A stretch of 64,000 nt of DNA from Mycobacterium hubeiense (GTDB taxonomy: Bacteria; Actinomycetota; Actinomycetes; Mycobacteriales; Mycobacteriaceae), in the NCBI RefSeq assembly GCF_002838065.1, contig NZ_PIZU01000019.1, positions 39,616-103,615 on the forward strand, read 5' to 3'. The notes below the pieces were generated by a model. The model was not told the DNA's origin. It did no database searches and saw only the letters and a list, made by a program, of their open reading frames with translations. Both the position numbers and the translations under genes were made by a program. Positions 1-13,880 of this stretch are shown piece by piece (the stretch's first letter is position 1; every line of letters starts with the position of its first letter).

Positions 1-65
1 ACGAAACCGTCCAGCGAGGCCGATTGTGCTGCGGATTCGGATGGTTGCGGTGTGGTGATGGTCAC
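1..65 (-). CDS. mbtA: Salicyl-AMP ligase MbtA, N-terminal fragment (runs off the left edge)
   Basis: Only about 21 codons are inside the window. Read on the minus strand from a GTG at 65-63, they encode MTITTPQPSESAAQSASLDG followed by Phe and a partial codon. In MbtA, a variable N-terminus is followed by a Gly-Phe-Val segment before the adenylation domain, and this fits. A purine-rich GAGGGGG sits about 9 nt upstream of the GTG on the minus strand. MbtA activates salicylate and loads it on the aryl carrier domain of MbtB. Divergence from mbtB across a shared iron-box promoter is the known mycobacterial arrangement. The fragment is too short to prove identity; the call rests on context plus the short N-terminal match. 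Confidence 0.6.
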   Translation of the reverse strand, partial: MTITTPQPSESAAQSASLDGF

Positions 66-106
66 CGGTGTGCCCCCTCGGGGTAGGCGTGTTCTGGGCA
101 CCGAAT

Positions 107-125
107 ATAGGGTAGCCTTCACAAA
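107..125. promoter_or_regulatory. IdeR iron box 1 (upstream of the two)
   Basis: This 19-bp window, starting ATAGGGTAGCCT, matches the IdeR consensus TTAGGTTAGSCTAACCTAA at 13 of 19 positions by my count, with a strong left half and a weak right half. It lies between the mbtA start (65) and the mbtB start (160), directly next to a second box. Iron-bound IdeR would repress both directions. Confidence 0.6.
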
Positions 126-126
126 A

Positions 127-145
127 TTAGGACAGCCTTTGCTAA
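127..145. promoter_or_regulatory. IdeR iron box 2 (proximal to mbtB)
   Basis: TTAGGACAGCCTTTGCTAA matches the 19-bp IdeR consensus at 14 of 19 positions, including both outer arms TTAGG and CTAA. It ends 14 nt before the mbtB start codon and just before the ribosome binding site GGAGG (151-155), so bound repressor would block the mbtB transcription start region. Box 1 is separated from it by a single base, giving a tandem operator. Confidence 0.72.
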
Positions 146-159
146 TCCCTGGAGGCAAT

Positions 160-3100
160 GTGGGTGATGTTACTGCGAATTCGCAGACCGTCCGCGAGGA
201 GGTCGCCGAACTTCTCGGTATCAGCACCGCCGACGTCGATCCCGCCGCGGACCTGATCGGCCAGGGGCTCGATTCCATTCGGATGATGTCGCTGGCCGGC
301 CGGTGGCGACGCCGTGGGGTCGACGTGTCATTCGCCGACCTGGCGGCGAACCCGTCGGTGGCCGCCTGGGCGCAGATGTTGTCCACGGCTTCCTCGGCCA
401 CGGAGTCCTCTGGGGAACCGGAACCGAACGCTTCGGACGAACCCGATTGGCTTGCCTCGGCGCCGTTTCCGCTCGCCCCAATGCAGCACGCGCTGTGGGT
501 GGGCCGGGAGAGCGATCAGCAACTTGGCGGCGTGTCCGCACATCTGTACGTCGAATTCGACGGTAAAGCAATCGATCCCGACCGCCTGAGGGCCGCGGCC
601 ACCGAACTGGCGAACCGCCACCCGATGCTGCGGGTGGAGTTTCTGCCCGACGGCACCCAGCGCATCGGGCCGCCGCGGCAGCCGTACCCGGTCGAGGTGC
701 GAGACCTGCGCGCGCTGAGCGACGAAGAGGCCCAACAACATCTGGCCGCGATCCGGGACGCCAAATCCCACCAGCAGTTGGTCGGCGAGGTCTTCGAGCT
801 GACGCTGTCGCTGCTGCCCGGCGGTCGCAGCCGGCTGCACGTGGATCTCGACATGCAGGCCGCCGACGCGATGAGCTACCGCACCTTGATGGCGGATCTG
901 GCCGCGCTGTATGACGGCCGGCAACTGCCCGCCCTTGGTTACACCTATCGCGAGTACCGCCAGGCGAGCGCCGTGCGCAACGAGGCCGCCGAAGCCGATC
1001 GCGAATGGTGGTCACAGCGCATCGCAGACCTGCCTGACCCGCCGCGGCTGCCGCTGGTGCCCCCGGCCGAACAGGCCGACCCGCACCGAACCACCCGGCG
1101 GTGGCACTGGCTGGACCCGCAGACCCGCGACGCGCTCTACGCCGCCGCCCGCCGTCGCGGGCTCACGCCGGCCATGGCGGTCGCCGCGTCGTTCTCCGGC
1201 GCGCTGGCCGGCTGGTCCGCGGAGCCGCGATTTCTGCTCAACGTCCCGCTGTTCGGGCGGGAACAACGCCACGCCGACGTCGACCGGCTGGTCGGGGACT
1301 TCACCTCCTCACTGCTGCTCGACGTCGATCTCGGCGATGCCGACACCGCGACCGCTCGCGCGCAGGCGCTGCAGAGCACGTTCCACACCGCGGCCGCGCA
1401 CGCCGCGTATCCGGGGCTTTCGGTGCTGCGCGATCTGGGCCGCCACCGCGGCACCCAGACGCTGGCCCCGGTGGTGTTCACCAGCGCGCTCGGGCTCGGT
1501 GAGCTGTTCTCGGCCGACGTCACCGCGGCGTTCGGCGTGCCCGTGTGGATCAATTCCCAAGGGCCGCAGGTGCTGCTGGACGCTCAGGTCACCGAGTTCG
1601 ACGGCGGTGTCATGGTCAACTGGGACGTCCGCGAGGACGCGTTCCGGCCGGGCGTCATCGACGCGATGTTCGAACGGCACATCGACGAACTGCGTCGCCT
1701 CGCCGCCGACGACGAGGCGTGGGAGGCGCCGGCCGCCCCGTTGCTCACCGCGTCGCAGCGGGCGGCGCGCGACGCGGTCAACTCGAACATCGCTGTCCCC
1801 AGCGGAAACTCGTTGCACGAGGGGTTCTTCGCAGCGGCGGACGCGAACCCCGACGCCACCGCCGTGATCAGTGAGTCCGGTGAGCTGAGCTACGCGCAAT
1901 TACGGGAGCAGGTGCTCATGGTCGCGGGCGCCTTGAAGGTGGCCGGCGTCAAACCCGGTGACACCGTCGCGGTGATGGGACCGAAGAACGCCGAGCAGGT
2001 GACGGCGCTGCTGGGCATCCTGGCGGCGGGTGCCGTCTACGTGCCGGTAGGCGTGGATCAGCCGGCCGAACGCGCCGAGCGGATCCTGAAATCCGGCGGC
2101 GTGCGGATGGCGTTGGTCTGCGGCGATCAGCCCCCGACCTGGCTGCCTGCGTTGAGCGTGACCGAGGCGCTGCGGGTCGGGGCCCGCGAAACCGGGATCA
2201 CCCCGGCGGCAACCGATCCCGCCGAGCTGGCCTACGTGCTGTTCACCTCCGGGTCCACCGGTGAGCCCAAAGGCGTCGAGGTCACCCACGACGCCGCGAT
2301 GAACTCGATCGAGTTCCTCAACGGACACTTCGAGATCGGGCCGCACGACCGATGCCTGGCGCTGTCCACCCTCGAATGCGATATGTCGGTGCTCGACGTG
2401 TTCGGCACGTTGACCGCAGGCGGGGCGATCGTCGTCGTCGACGAGGAGCACCGCCGCAATCCGGACCACTGGGCCCGGCTCATCGACGCACACCGCGTCA
2501 CCGTGCTGAACTTCCTGCCCGGCTGGCTGGAGATGCTGCTGGAAGTCGGCGCGGACCGGCTGGAATCGCTGCGCGTGGTGCCCACCGGCGGCGACTGGGT
2601 GAGCCCGGACATGGCGCGGCGGCTGCGGGCCGCGGCGCCGCGGGTGCGGTTCGCCGGGCTCGGCGGTGCGACGGAAACGGCAGTGCATGCGACCATTTGC
2701 GAGGTCGATGAGCCGCCCGCGCACTGGACGGCAGTGCCCTACGGCACGCCGTTCACCAACAACGCTTGCCGCGTGGTGAATTCGTCGGGACAGGACTGCC
2801 CGGACTGGGTGCCCGGCGAGCTGTGGGTCGCCGGTCGAGGAATCGCCCGGGGCTACCGCGGCCGACCCGACCTGACCGCCGAACGGTTTGTCGAGTATGA
2901 CGGCCGGACCTGGTATCGCACCGGTGATCTGGCTCGCTATTGGCCCGACGGCACGTTGGAGTTCGTCGGTCGGGCCGACCATCGCATCAAGATCAGCGGC
3001 TATCGCATCGAACTCGGCGACGTCGAGGCCGCGCTGCAGCGGGTGCCGGGGGTGTTCGCTGCGGTTGCGGCCGTGATTCCGGCGGCGGGACACCGCACGA

Positions 3101-3657
3101 CGGAGTCGCTGGCCGCCGCTGTACGCACCGACCGGCCCGGTATGACCGAATCCGGCATTCGAGAAGCGGTCGCGGAATACGTTCCGCCGCATATGGTTCC
3201 GCAGCACATCGAGTTCGTCGACCGGATTCCGTTCACGGTCGGTGGCAAGATCGACAGACGCGCCGTGTCGAGTCTGCTCGCGTCGGCCGTCACCGCCGAC
3301 GACGCGCCGGGGGAGCGTCGCGAACCGTCGACGCCCTTGGAATCGGCACTGGCGCGGATCTTCGGCGAGCTGCTGAGCATCGAGCAGATCGGCGTCGCCG
3401 ACGACTTCTTCAAGCTCGGTGGTGACTCGGTGCTCGCCACCACCGCGGTGGCGCGCATTCGGGACTGGCTGGACACCCCGACGGTGATGGTCGCCGACAT
3501 CTTCGCCACCCGAACGGTTTCCGCGCTGGCCCGCACGCTTACCGAGCGTGAGGCCGACGGCCGGCGTCTCGAGCAGGTCGCCGAGGTGTATCTGGAAGTC
3601 GCGGACATGGAGAGCGCAGATGTTCTGTCCGCCCTCGACTCGGCGTCGGCCCGGTAG
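160..3657 (+). CDS. mbtB: Mycobactin synthetase MbtB (aryl carrier, cyclization, adenylation, carrier)
   Basis: Non-ribosomal peptide synthetase of 1165 residues that receives salicylate, activates Ser/Thr and forms the phenyloxazoline ring of mycobactin. Domains in order: aryl carrier (GLDSIR near residue 37), cyclization domain with its DxxxxD motif (DMQAAD near 230), adenylation domain (LFTSGSTGEPKG near 693; YRTGDLARY further on), and a carrier domain (LGGDSV near 1087). The frame is open further upstream to 52, but GTG 160 is chosen because GGAGG at 151-155 precedes it and the iron boxes lie upstream. As I recall, M. tuberculosis MbtB is about 1414 residues and carries a C-terminal thioesterase; here that domain is a separate gene starting 2 nt after the TAG stop. 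Confidence 0.93.
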   Translation: MGDVTANSQTVREEVAELLGISTADVDPAADLIGQGLDSIRMMSLAGRWRRRGVDVSFADLAANPSVAAWAQMLSTASSATESSGEPEPNASDEPDWLASAPFPLAPMQHALWVGRESDQQLGGVSAHLYVEFDGKAIDPDRLRAAATELANRHPMLRVEFLPDGTQRIGPPRQPYPVEVRDLRALSDEEAQQHLAAIRDAKSHQQLVGEVFELTLSLLPGGRSRLHVDLDMQAADAMSYRTLMADLAALYDGRQLPALGYTYREYRQASAVRNEAAEADREWWSQRIADLPDPPRLPLVPPAEQADPHRTTRRWHWLDPQTRDALYAAARRRGLTPAMAVAASFSGALAGWSAEPRFLLNVPLFGREQRHADVDRLVGDFTSSLLLDVDLGDADTATARAQALQSTFHTAAAHAAYPGLSVLRDLGRHRGTQTLAPVVFTSALGLGELFSADVTAAFGVPVWINSQGPQVLLDAQVTEFDGGVMVNWDVREDAFRPGVIDAMFERHIDELRRLAADDEAWEAPAAPLLTASQRAARDAVNSNIAVPSGNSLHEGFFAAADANPDATAVISESGELSYAQLREQVLMVAGALKVAGVKPGDTVAVMGPKNAEQVTALLGILAAGAVYVPVGVDQPAERAERILKSGGVRMALVCGDQPPTWLPALSVTEALRVGARETGITPAATDPAELAYVLFTSGSTGEPKGVEVTHDAAMNSIEFLNGHFEIGPHDRCLALSTLECDMSVLDVFGTLTAGGAIVVVDEEHRRNPDHWARLIDAHRVTVLNFLPGWLEMLLEVGADRLESLRVVPTGGDWVSPDMARRLRAAAPRVRFAGLGGATETAVHATICEVDEPPAHWTAVPYGTPFTNNACRVVNSSGQDCPDWVPGELWVAGRGIARGYRGRPDLTAERFVEYDGRTWYRTGDLARYWPDGTLEFVGRADHRIKISGYRIELGDVEAALQRVPGVFAAVAAVIPAAGHRTTESLAAAVRTDRPGMTESGIREAVAEYVPPHMVPQHIEFVDRIPFTVGGKIDRRAVSSLLASAVTADDAPGERREPSTPLESALARIFGELLSIEQIGVADDFFKLGGDSVLATTAVARIRDWLDTPTVMVADIFATRTVSALARTLTEREADGRRLEQVAEVYLEVADMESADVLSALDSASAR

Positions 3658-3659
3658 CG

Positions 3660-4385
3660 ATGACATTTCAGCCGTGGATCAAACGGTTCCCGGGTGGCGG
3701 CGCCGAGGCATCCGTCGTGGTGTTCCCGCATGCTGGCGGCGCCGCCGCGGCCTATCGATCCTTCGCTACTGCACTGTCCGCCAATGGTGTTGACGCGTAC
3801 ATCGTCCAATACCCGCAGCGCGCGGATCGCCTGACCCATCCCGCTCCCGCCACCATCGAGGAGTTGGCTGCCGAACTGTACGAGGCCGGCCAGTGGGACC
3901 GGGTGGGCCCGCTGCGACTGTTCGGCCATTGCATGGGTGCGGTGGTGGCTTTCGAATTCGCCCGCATCGCCGAACGCCACGGCGTCGAGGTGGGCGAGCT
4001 GTGGGCCTCCGCCGGCCAGGCACCGTCGACCATCGCGGGCTCGTCGCCGCTGCCGACCACCGACCGTGAACTGGTCGCCGACATGATGGATCTCGGCGGC
4101 ACCGATCCGCGGCTGCTCGACGACGAGGATTTCGTGGAGTTGTTGTTGATGGCGGTACGCGCGGACTACGAGGCCTTCAACCGCTATTCGTGTGAGCCCG
4201 GTGTCCGGATCCGGGCCGACATCCACGCCGTCGGCGGCCGCGACGATCACCGCATCGAGCGAGAGTGGCTGCAGCGGTGGGATTCCCACACCGACGGCAC
4301 CTTCACGCTGTCGCTGTTCGACGGCGGCCACTTCTACCTCAACGACCACACCGACTCGGTGGCCAAGATGGTGAGCGGGCAATGA
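3660..4385 (+). CDS. mbtT: Stand-alone type II thioesterase of the mycobactin cluster (MbtT-like)
   Basis: A 241-residue alpha/beta-hydrolase thioesterase of the NRPS/PKS-associated type. It shows the early FPHAGG motif (residues 23-28), a nucleophile elbow GHCMG (Cys91 in place of the usual Ser), a later Asp in GGRDDH and the C-terminal His in FDGGHFYLND. Its role would be to hydrolyse misprimed or stalled acyl groups from the carrier domains, or to act for MbtB in trans. It starts 2 nt after mbtB in another frame and overlaps mbtC by 4 nt (ATGA). MbtB plus this protein add up to roughly the length of the fused M. tuberculosis MbtB, so it corresponds to that terminal domain. The symbol is used by analogy with species having a separate gene. 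Confidence 0.82.
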   Translation: MTFQPWIKRFPGGGAEASVVVFPHAGGAAAAYRSFATALSANGVDAYIVQYPQRADRLTHPAPATIEELAAELYEAGQWDRVGPLRLFGHCMGAVVAFEFARIAERHGVEVGELWASAGQAPSTIAGSSPLPTTDRELVADMMDLGGTDPRLLDDEDFVELLLMAVRADYEAFNRYSCEPGVRIRADIHAVGGRDDHRIEREWLQRWDSHTDGTFTLSLFDGGHFYLNDHTDSVAKMVSGQ

Positions 4386-5707
4386 CCGGAAACGACCCCG
4401 TCGACCCCGTTGTCATCGTCGGCATGGCGTTGGAGGCCCCCGGCGATGTCGACACCGCGGACGGCTACTGGTCGCTGTTGTCCGAGCAGCGCGAAGCGCT
4501 GGGCCCCTTTCCCGCCGACCGCGGATGGTCGTTGCGTGAGCTGTTCGACGGGTCTCGGCGCGACGGGTTCAAACCCATCCACGACCTGGGTGGATTCCTT
4601 TGCAACGCAGCGAGATTCGATCCCGAGTTCTTCGGCATCTCACCGCGGGAAGCGGTCGCCATGGATCCGCAACAGCGCGTGGCCCTGCGCATCGCGTGGC
4701 GGACCCTGGAGAACAGCGGAATCAACCCCGATGACCTCGCCGGCCACGACGTGGGTACCTACATCGGCGCCTCGGTGCTGGAGTACGGGCCCACGCTGGC
4801 CCAATTCTCCCAGCACAGCGGGCATCTCATCACCGGCACCTCGCTGGGCGTGATTTCGGGTCGCATCGCCTACACCCTGGATCTGGCCGGCCCGGCGCTG
4901 ACCGTCGACACCTCGTGCTCCTCGGCGTTGGCCGCCTTCCACACCGCCGTGCAGGCGGTGCGGGCGGGGGATTGCGACCTCGCGCTCGCGGGCGGCGTCG
5001 CGGTCATGGGCTCGCCCGGCTACTTCGTCGAATTCTCAAAGCAGCACGCGCTTTCCGACGACGGGCACTGCCGTCCGTACAGCGCGCATGCCACCGGCAC
5101 GGTGTGGGCCGAGGGCGCCGCCATGTTCTTGCTGCAGCGCCGATCGGCGGCACTGCGCGACCGGCGGCGCATCCTCGCCGAGGTCCGGGCCAGTTGCCTC
5201 AACCAGGACGGCCGCACCACCGGACTCACTGCCCCGAGCGGTGCGGCGCAGGCCCGTCTCTTTCGCCGCGCCCTGGAGCTGGCCGGGCTGCGTCCCGGCG
5301 ACGTCGACGTGATCGAAGGACACGGCACTGGAACACAACTCGGCGACCGCACCGAGTTGCAGTCGCTTGCCGAGACCTACGGGGCTGCCCCCGCGGGACG
5401 GGGACCGCTGCTGGGGTCCGTCAAGTCGAACGTAGGCCACTCTCAGGCCGCCGCAGGCGCACTGGGACTGGCCAAGGTCCTCGTCGCCGCCGACCGTGAA
5501 AGCATCCCGCCCACCCTGCACGCCGACGAACGCAGCCGCGAAATCGATTGGGAAAGCCAGGGTTTGCGATTGGCCGACAAGCTCACGCCGTGGCCGGCGC
5601 GCAACGGAGCGCGAATCGCCGCGGTGTCGGCATTCGGGATGAGTGGCACCAACACCCACATCATCGTGTCGATGCCGGAGGACGCGTCCGGGGCAAGGGC
5701 TGCCTGA
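4382..5707 (+). CDS. mbtC: Polyketide synthase MbtC (ketosynthase)
   Basis: A 441-residue beta-ketoacyl synthase, close to the expected size of MbtC. The catalytic triad is visible: Cys179 in DTSCSSAL, His in EGHGTGTQLGD, and His in KSNVGHSQAAAG. It acts with MbtD as a split PKS module that extends the chain with the beta-hydroxy acid unit of mycobactin. The ATG at 4382 overlaps the thioesterase stop by 4 nt; the frame is open upstream, but that part only shadows the thioesterase gene. The stop overlaps the mbtD ATG by one base (TGATG), so translational coupling is expected. Confidence 0.93.
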   Translation: MTGNDPVDPVVIVGMALEAPGDVDTADGYWSLLSEQREALGPFPADRGWSLRELFDGSRRDGFKPIHDLGGFLCNAARFDPEFFGISPREAVAMDPQQRVALRIAWRTLENSGINPDDLAGHDVGTYIGASVLEYGPTLAQFSQHSGHLITGTSLGVISGRIAYTLDLAGPALTVDTSCSSALAAFHTAVQAVRAGDCDLALAGGVAVMGSPGYFVEFSKQHALSDDGHCRPYSAHATGTVWAEGAAMFLLQRRSAALRDRRRILAEVRASCLNQDGRTTGLTAPSGAAQARLFRRALELAGLRPGDVDVIEGHGTGTQLGDRTELQSLAETYGAAPAGRGPLLGSVKSNVGHSQAAAGALGLAKVLVAADRESIPPTLHADERSREIDWESQGLRLADKLTPWPARNGARIAAVSAFGMSGTNTHIIVSMPEDASGARAA

Positions 5708-8654
5708 TGCCCACGCACAGCTGGCCCGACGGGCGTATCCCGGTGCTGCTCAGCGCGCACGCCGAGGAACTCATCGCCGAAGACGCGCAGGCGATCCTGC
5801 GTTACCTGGACCGCGAACCGCCCGTCACCCAGGTGGCCGGGCAGCTGCTGCGGACTCGACGCGTGCGCAGGCACCGCTGCGTGATTCGGGCCGGTGACCT
5901 CGGCGAGCTGGCCGCGGGCCTGCGCGCGTTGGCAGCGGGTGACGACCACCCGCTGGTGGCCCGCTCGACAGAACCTTCGGCCCCGCGTACCACGTTCGTG
6001 TTTCCGGGCCAGGGCACCCAGTGGCCGTCAATGGGTGCCGACGCCTACCGCGTGCTGCCGGTGTATCGCGCCGCGGCCGACAGGTGCGCCGAGGCGTTCG
6101 ACGCGGCAGGACTGCCCTCCCCAGTGACGTATCTGACCACCGACCGCGACCCGGATACGTTCTGCGAAACCGAGATTCAGGGTGCGCAGTTCACCCACGC
6201 CGTCGCGCTGGCCGCGGTCTGGCGATCCTGTGGCGTCGTCCCGGACCTCACCGTCGGTCACAGCCTGGGCGAGATCGCCGCCGCCTACATCGCGGAATCC
6301 ATCACCCTGTCGGATGCGGTCGCGGTGCTCGCCGCCCGCGCCGGCGTGGTGGACCGACTGCCCGGACGCTACGCCGTGGCGGCATTGGGCATCACCGCCG
6401 AGGCCGCTCAGGAGCTCATCGCGAACACCCCGGGCTGGCTGGAACTCTCGGTCGTCAACGCGGCATCGGCGGTCGCGGTATCCGGTGACCGCGAGGCGGT
6501 GACCGCCGCCGTCAACACCGTGCAGGGCCGGGGCCAATTCGCCCGGGAGATCACCGTCAACTTCCCGGTTCACACCAGCGTGCTCGACCCGCTGCAGGAC
6601 TGGGTGCAGGGCCAGCTGCCATGCTCCGAGTTCGCCGACACCCCAGTACAATTCATTGGATCGGTGACCGGCGACGTGGTGGCACCCGGCACCGATTTCA
6701 CCGACTACTGGTACAAGAATCTGCGGAGCATGGTGCGGTTCGACCACGCCGTGCGGTCTGCTCTTCGTTGTGGCGCAAAGGTATTCGTCGAACTGTCGAC
6801 GCACCCGTCACTGCTGCACGCCATTGGTGAGGTGCTGGACGAATCCGGTGACTCCGCCGTGCTCCTGGGATCGGGTCGGCGCGGTGAGCCGTTGGTGGAG
6901 CAGCTGTCCGCGAACGTCGCCGCCGCAGCGGTCGCGGACCCCAGCTACCGCTGGGCCGATTTCATGGATGCTGCGCAGGAGCCGCTTCGCGACTTTCCGA
7001 ACGCGCCGATGCGCAAGCTGCACATGTGGGCCACACCCGAACCCCTTTCGCCGGCGCCGGGCTTGACCGTCGCCATCGAAAAATGGCAGCGGACAGCACC
7101 ACCCACACCGCGCAACGAGTCGGTCCGGCGCATCGCGCTGCTGGAACTCGGCTCTCAGACCCCGCTCGCCCAACGGCTGCACGCCGCGATTGACCGCCAC
7201 CCCGGCACGGTGGCGGCGTCATCGAAAGACGCAGACGTCGTCGTCGCGATCGCGCCCGCGCTCGAGGACTCCGATGCGGCGCAGGCCGCCGCAGAGCTCA
7301 CCGACCTCGTCGGTGACGGCCTCCTCGGCTACGTGAGCGAGATCGGACCGCAGTGCCGCGACGTGTGGCTACTGACCGTCGGCGGCGAACAGGCTGCCGC
7401 AGGAGATCCGGCGCCGCTGCCGGGTCAGGCGGCGCTGGCGGCAATGCACCGCAGCATCGGTTTCGAGCATCCCGATCAGTCGTTCGGCCATCTGGACCTA
7501 GCGTCACGCGATCTCGGCGAGACCGCCGCGGCAACGGTCCTCGATGTCCTGATCGCGGGCGGAGGCGAGGTGGCGCTGCGCGAAACATCCGACGGCCCGG
7601 TCCTATACGGGCGCGAGGTGGGCGGCACCGCGCCGGCGGCACCGGCCTGGCCGGCCGATTCCGGTGTTCTCGATGATGTGGTGATCACTGGCGGCGCCGG
7701 AGCGATAGGACTGCACTATGCGCGCTACTTCGCCGAGCGCGGTGCCAGGCGCATCGTGTTGCTCAGCCGCCGGGGCGCCGACGCCGCCATGTTGGCGAAG
7801 CTGGCCGAACGGCACGGTACCCAGGTCCTATCGCCGCCGTGCGACATCACCGACCGCGGCACGCTGGCGGCCACCGCAGCGGAATTCGCCGGTGATGGCG
7901 CATCATTGCTCATCCACGCGGCCGGCACGGCGACCTTCGCCGAGAGTGATCGTCTGACCGAGGCGGTATTCGCCGACACGTTCGGCGCAAAGGTCACCGG
8001 GCTGGCGCATATGACCGACCTGTGGCCGCTGCGGCCTGATTCCCGAATCCTATTGTGTTCCTCCGTGATCGGAGTGTGGGGCGGAAAGGGAACCGCGGCG
8101 TACGCGGCGGCGAATCGGATGCTCGACGCGATGGCGCATCAGTTGCGGGCAAGGGGGCTGCGGTGCGTGGCGGTGCGCTGGGGGCTGTGGCAGGGCTCGG
8201 CGGAGAGCACGGGAATCGTCGACGCGGATGAGACGGCGCGCGTGCAGCGCACCGGATTGCGGCCGATGCCACCGACGTTGGCTATCGAGGCCAGCCTGTA
8301 CGACCATGTGGTCGACCCGTTGATACTCGCCGCCGACGCCGACCGGATCCGGCTGTTCTTCGGCAGCCAAGGGCCCGCCGCGGTTTCGGAAGCCCCGGTC
8401 ACGATCGCCGCCACCACCGCCGAGGCGGTTCGCATCGAACTGGCGGCCGTGCTGAACATCGCCGAAATCGAGGCGCTGAACCTCGACGCGTCACTGTTCG
8501 ACCTCGGCGTGGATTCGCTGCTCGCACTCGACCTGCGCAAGCGGCTCAAGAAGGCCACCGGCCGGACCGTACCTCTCGCAAAGCTGTTGGGCGGGATCAC
8601 CGGGGCTGAGCTGATCACCAACCTCGAAGACCACAGAGAGAGTGAAAATTTCGC

Positions 8655-8658
<4 letters not shown>
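5707..8658 (+). CDS. mbtD: Polyketide synthase MbtD (acyltransferase, ketoreductase, ACP)
   Basis: A 983-residue protein with an acyltransferase domain (PGQGTQWPSMG, then GHSLGE with Ser186), a ketoreductase domain with a Rossmann motif (TGGAGAIG near residue 660) and a candidate catalytic Tyr near residue 799, and an acyl carrier domain at the C-terminus (DLGVDSLLAL near residue 935). It supplies the AT, KR and ACP missing from MbtC, so the pair forms one reducing extension module. Start ATG 5707 overlaps the mbtC stop by one base, and the TGA overlaps the GTG of mbtE by 4 nt. Confidence 0.93.

Positions 8659-13876
<5,218 letters not shown>

Positions 13877-13880
<4 letters not shown>

Noticed and set aside
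1900..3666. A 588-codon open frame on the minus strand opposite mbtB
   Set aside because: It mirrors a strongly supported NRPS gene. Long antisense open frames are expected at high GC, and its translation is low in recognisable motifs.
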